In this document: in pieces, positions 59,832-64,000 of the stretch
Layout of the letters: each line of letters begins with the position of its first letter
Position numbering within the stretch: position 1 is the stretch's first letter
Source: Scolanthus callimorphus
Taxonomy: Eukaryota > Cnidaria > Anthozoa > Actiniaria > Edwardsiidae
Assembly: GCA_033964015.1 (NCBI GenBank)
Contig: CM066923.1
Span: 24,502,168-24,566,167 of the forward strand
Direction: 5' to 3'
DNA length: 64,000 bases
Translations under genes and position numbers: made by a program
The notes under the pieces: model-generated
Databases searched by the model: none
What the model saw: the letters and a program-made list of their open reading frames with translations, nothing else
Told to the model about the DNA's origin: nothing

Positions 59832-60090
59832 TACACCTATTTCAATTAACGTTGCTCTACAAAACGTAAAACCATGAACCATGCACCATAATGAAGACGC
59901 TATTTCTCGTATTTTCCTCGAGTTTGGCAAACCAAACTAAACTAAAACCACCCAATGGCACTTTGTTTACTACTTTGAGACAAAATTTGGCGGGAACTGC
60001 TTCGTTTTAGGCGGGAATTGCCATTACGACTCATGAAGCATGGTTCATGGTTTTACGTTTTGCAGAGCAACGTTAATTGAAACAGGTGTA
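59832..60090. mobile_element. 259-bp MITE-like element
   Basis: TACACCTATTTCAATTAACG, then GTTGCTCTACAAAACGTAAA at the left; the right end is the complement (TTTACGTTTTGCAGAGCAAC ... AACAGGTGTA). Arms about 48 bp. Confidence 0.85.
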
Positions 60091-63000
60091 CTTTACTTAG
60101 TGTTCACTTTTACTTCACTGTATCTTTCATTTTACAAACAAATCACACAGACACACACTGCCAGTAAATATTTAGACTAATCATGGGGGAATGGAAGCGC
60201 GAGTAGATCGACAACTACATGATACTGCGTTAAAGAAAAAGAAAACAAGGGATTTTTTTTAGCCTTACCAGCACTATTTGGATAAAACTGGATACAAAGA
60301 AAGTCCTTGTTCAACATGGCTAGAAAACATGCTTTTCAATCACTACCTAGTGTTGTCATGGTTACTAGTTCTAGGTGCGACAACAGATATGAAAATTTGC
60401 TTTTTATCATGAAGTGTGAAGAAATCAAAAGTATCTGACTAGCTAGTTTCCTGTTTACAATTCAGTTTACAACTGGAAGTAGTATAGCATTGCACTTTTA
60501 AAAGGTTCGCATTTTGATTTTGTATTTTACAAGAAAAAGAAATATAAATTGAAAGAGAGAACAATAGAAAATAGGAAAAAAGGATTAATCAGGTGTAAAT
60601 AATATCAGTTTGTCACGATATAGGTTTTTGCTTTCCTAAATCAAATTTTATCACGTAATATTATCACCAACTGAGATTGTAGATTTTCCTTTTCTTGCAT
60701 GAACTTTGTACCCAACCGTGCCCCATAATTGTTGCTAATATTTTGCGAAAATAATCGTCAAGTGTTTACTGCATATACAATAGTCATTCCAAAAGAATTT
60801 TTCTCGAGTGGAAACCAAACCAGGTGGGAAATATTTGGTGCAGTATTGGCACTGTTTTCGTTTCCTTTCCGTGAAACCCTATAACTTGTCCATTGCGTGG
60901 GGGGAAACAGTATTAATTGCTGCTTATTCTCGCTGGATAATGAAGAAATCAGCATGAATGCAAGAAAGCTTATCTAAAGCACTGAGTTGGTCTTGGGACG
61001 AGATGAAGAATTTCTGTAAGAAATACTGAGGATCAACTTTAAGCGAACAAAATTAATTGCATTTTTTAAAGTTATTTTTCAACGAGTACTATAAGTCTGA
61101 TCTTACAATTGATCACGCGTTCCTTTTTAAGCCAAAAATTAATCATAAGATATCGAATTCGTTGAAAAAAAGCTCAAGGGGGAGTGTGTTATTCATTGTT
61201 TAATTGGATCTCAAAACAACACAAGAACGAGGGCTCCAAATACTTTAAATATTCAGAATTCTCAACGCTAAAAATGCAGTGCAACACGCGATGCGAAATC
61301 CATAAAGCTATAAAAATGAAGAACTTGATGATTTTAACCCAAGAAACTGAAAGCAACTTAGGACACATTATCATGATCGGTATATTTTTGTTGTGAAACC
61401 AGATTTAAAGCGGCAAAACCTTTTAGCACCGAAGTGCTTAATCATTTTATGATTAGCAAAAATGATTAGCAACTAATTTGTGCGACCCTAAAACATATCC
61501 CCGGTCACACCTTTGAACATAAACCTAAATATTTCGGTATATCAAAAATAAGGTTTTAAATAGTTTATCCAGAAACACAGTTTATTTTGCCCTTTGTTTT
61601 TGTGACTTTTCAGCTAAAATTTCAATGAGTTGAAGGTGTTTCTGATGAGTTAATAAAAGATTAACTTTCTTGTAATGAAGAAACTCCACTTTCTTTACTG
61701 AACTTCATTTGGAGTTATCTATATTTCACATGTATTCTCTCTGGCTGTTTAGCCCGTAACTGATTATTTTTGCATTGTGATTTCGCGGGCGGTGACACGG
61801 TTAAAAATCGTTAACCACGAACTTTTGCGTAAAAACCCACAAGCAAGCACTACTGAATTCATTTCCAAACGCCATCTTTACGGGAATTGAATGCAAGAAG
61901 CATTAAATTCTATTACTTTGGCCTTTCCACGCGAGAATTTCGTCCGTCAACATTTTAGTGCGATATTCCAAAAAAAAGTGAATGAAAAAAATTTCATTTC
62001 ATTCCAAACGTAAGTGTGTCCAACTTTATAACTCTTGCAAGGCACGTTCAAAATAGCTAAACGAGAATATTTTTTTAATCACGAGCAAAATTCTAGAGGT
62101 TAACTAAGCAAATACAATAAAATTAATTGGTTAGAAGCTTTGGCAATATGAAAAGAAATAAAATTAAAAGCCCTTAGCAGTCCTTAAGTCTTGCTCTCAC
62201 ATAATATTTTCGTCTCTGTATCACGTTTTGAGCTAGACTTGTTCTACAGGTACAAACAATGTGTGTTTGTTGTTTTAAATGCTATGGATAGTTGCTCCAT
62301 GACTTAATTGCTATATTTAGTTCCTGTTGGATGAGTTGTGAAATTGTAGCAAATCAAGTTGAACATTGTTGGTGTTGTAGTGGGAACAGAAACGCAATAA
62401 ATGCTTTGTTGATCTGGAAAAATGATCTTACGAGATGTTTTAACCTGTGAAGAAGAAGTTTCTGTCATTTCTAATGTTTTAATCATTTACAAAATTGAAA
62501 AATCTCAAGTATATTCATTCTGCTGAGCTCAGCAGATCTGCACGAGAAGAAATTACATTTTAAAAAGAACAAAGAATAACAAAAATATCATATATGAAGA
62601 AACTCTGGCGTAAGTCGCACTAAAATAGATGAATAAACTGGCAAAGAGCAACTAAGATTTTGTCCTTTACGCCGAACGTTGCGGCCTGCGACAGACGGAG
62701 GTTTTGGCGGGAAAACTATGAACAATGAAAGCATAATATTGTACAAGTCTTGGCATTCGCGATGGCTGAGCGCTCATTTTGTATGCAAGGACTTGGTCGG
62801 GTTTGTCTATTGTAAAAACTAGCAAAACAACTTAACACAGGAGAAACCCTTATCACAAAAAGCTTGGTTTGCAATCGCGCTAAGAATCTTGGCAAAACTT
62901 CGATTAGTGAGTCCCGAGCTTTGCTTTCCTCATTCTGTCAGCGAAAAAATGGAGCTTTAAAATGGCGCGAAATGGAGAGTAAGTTTTGCGACTAATGACC

Positions 63001-64000
63001 AAGCTGTCAAAAGGGAACCCACATCGGTGGAAAGTAACCACAAGTTCATTGATCTGAGTTTCTGCGCCCAACCCCAGCTGGCTACAGCTGAGCGAACTAT
63101 CGCAAAAACCGACTCTGTTCTGATACCAAGAGATAAGCTCATCAAAGTTTTACATATCCTTAACTTTAATGGCTTTTTTGTGAGAGGGAAAAGCACATGA
63201 ATTGATGTCTTTTGGTGGTTATCTATAGCAATCCAAAAATTGCTTTTTCGGATTAATTGTATTTTTAGCTGCATTTTTAACTCAGCTGCAGCAAATTTTG
63301 ATCAGCGTCTAGAATCTTTAACCGCGTATGTATGAAATTTAACTCAAAGTGAAAACTCGTGAAAATTATGTTTATTTTATGATTTCACTACTGCCTGCAA
63401 ATACTGATGAACCTTTAGTTCGCCTGTCTGTGGGAATTTTAGGATTGAGAAGAAAAAAGGAAGAGAGCTCGTTTGACAAGTTTCTCTTCCGACGGAGATT
63501 TATTCTATTAAGCATGGACGTAAACGTATTAATTGTAAGATAGCTGTTATCGCTTGTGTATCTGGCCGCATACATATGCAACGCGCGCGCGATCACCATT
63601 CAGATATTGACACATCAAACTAGCAGCGAAAAACAACCCCGAGACACCAAAACAAGGCTCTTAGGCATACCTCATCACGGAAAGAATACGCATTTTTATC
63701 ACATTTTCTAGAACTTTTTTAAAGTATGCTCAAGCGACTAGCTAGTCTAAGCAGGACAGAAAACCAGTTGTGCGCAAGCTCGAACAAAAGGAGCAAAAAC
63801 AAGAAAACCAAGCAAAAACCGCAAAGAACAGAGATGTTAAAGCTGGCACGAATGAATTATCCCTTTCTTCTCGATTATTTTTGTTGTGCGCTTAAAGAAA
63901 AATATAGGCAATAAAATACCATGGTAACGGAAATACTGAAGAATTATTTTATTTTTTTTTAAATTGTCATATTTTTGAATTTACGTAATGCGGCATTTTA
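60091..64000. other. Unassigned AT-rich sequence
   Basis: No gene, RNA gene or clear repeat recognised on either strand. If the DSCAM-like gene starts within the window, its first exon would be here or at 55.8-57.3 kb, but no convincing signal-peptide ORF with a phase 1 donor was seen. Confidence 0.4.

Noticed and set aside
60269..60317. Possible signal-peptide exon for the DSCAM-like gene (minus strand, MLNKDFLCIQFYPNSA with phase 1 donor GTAAGG)
   Set aside because: Phase fits, but the peptide lacks a proper hydrophobic core and cleavage site; likely chance.

Overview
Eukaryotic (invertebrate metazoan) genomic DNA. The window holds one clear protein-coding gene, split by GT-AG introns on the minus strand, in a landscape crowded with inverted-repeat transposons and minisatellites. 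The organism cannot be named from sequence alone. The DSCAM-type gene, the fragments of RTE-like and other non-LTR reverse transcriptases, the tRNA-derived SINE and the hammerhead-like motifs would fit an anthozoan cnidarian (sea anemone or coral), but another invertebrate is possible.

Right half (about 31.4-55.8 kb, minus strand): twenty coding exons of a DSCAM-like cell-adhesion receptor, from the first Ig domain through the transmembrane helix, cytoplasmic tail, stop codon and a poly(A) signal. Reading phases join exactly across all exons and give about 1,984 residues, close to the roughly 2,000 of fly and vertebrate DSCAM. The domain order is Ig x9 - FN3 x4 - Ig - FN3 x1 - TM - tail. That is the DSCAM signature with one FN3 fewer than the classical pair before the membrane. 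The signal-peptide exon and promoter were not found and probably lie beyond the right edge or in the 55.8-64 kb stretch.

Several introns of this gene carry tandem arrays or palindromic elements touching or close to splice sites. A 42-bp array repeats the acceptor of exon 12. A TGACGTCA-rich array repeats the donor sequence of exon 14. An inverted-repeat element supplies the donor of exon 15. A 10-bp array precedes the transmembrane exon and a 16-bp array follows the Ig9 exon. Another intron holds an 87-bp insertion with a hammerhead-like core between perfect 16-bp direct repeats.

Left half (1-31 kb): no convincing protein-coding gene. It contains a 2.5-kb inverted-repeat structure (1.36-3.9 kb), a possible 5.9-kb composite element ended by GGGATCCC minisatellites (4.7-10.55 kb), a 31-bp array, a 0.3-kb element with an internal array, and a 33-bp minisatellite of about 4.4 kb (12.3-18.4 kb) interrupted by a 1,783-bp inverted-repeat element with a TCTA target duplication. 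Long open frames on both strands of the 33-bp array come from the repeat length being a multiple of three. Further right are a roughly 30-bp array (23.5-24.2 kb), many short palindromic elements, a degenerate reverse transcriptase end (26.7-27.0 kb), a SINE-like unit and a tRNA-like unit. The right flank (57.3-59.5 kb) is a long TCATCATC/TCCTCC-rich array, followed by AT-rich DNA in which nothing coding was recognised.
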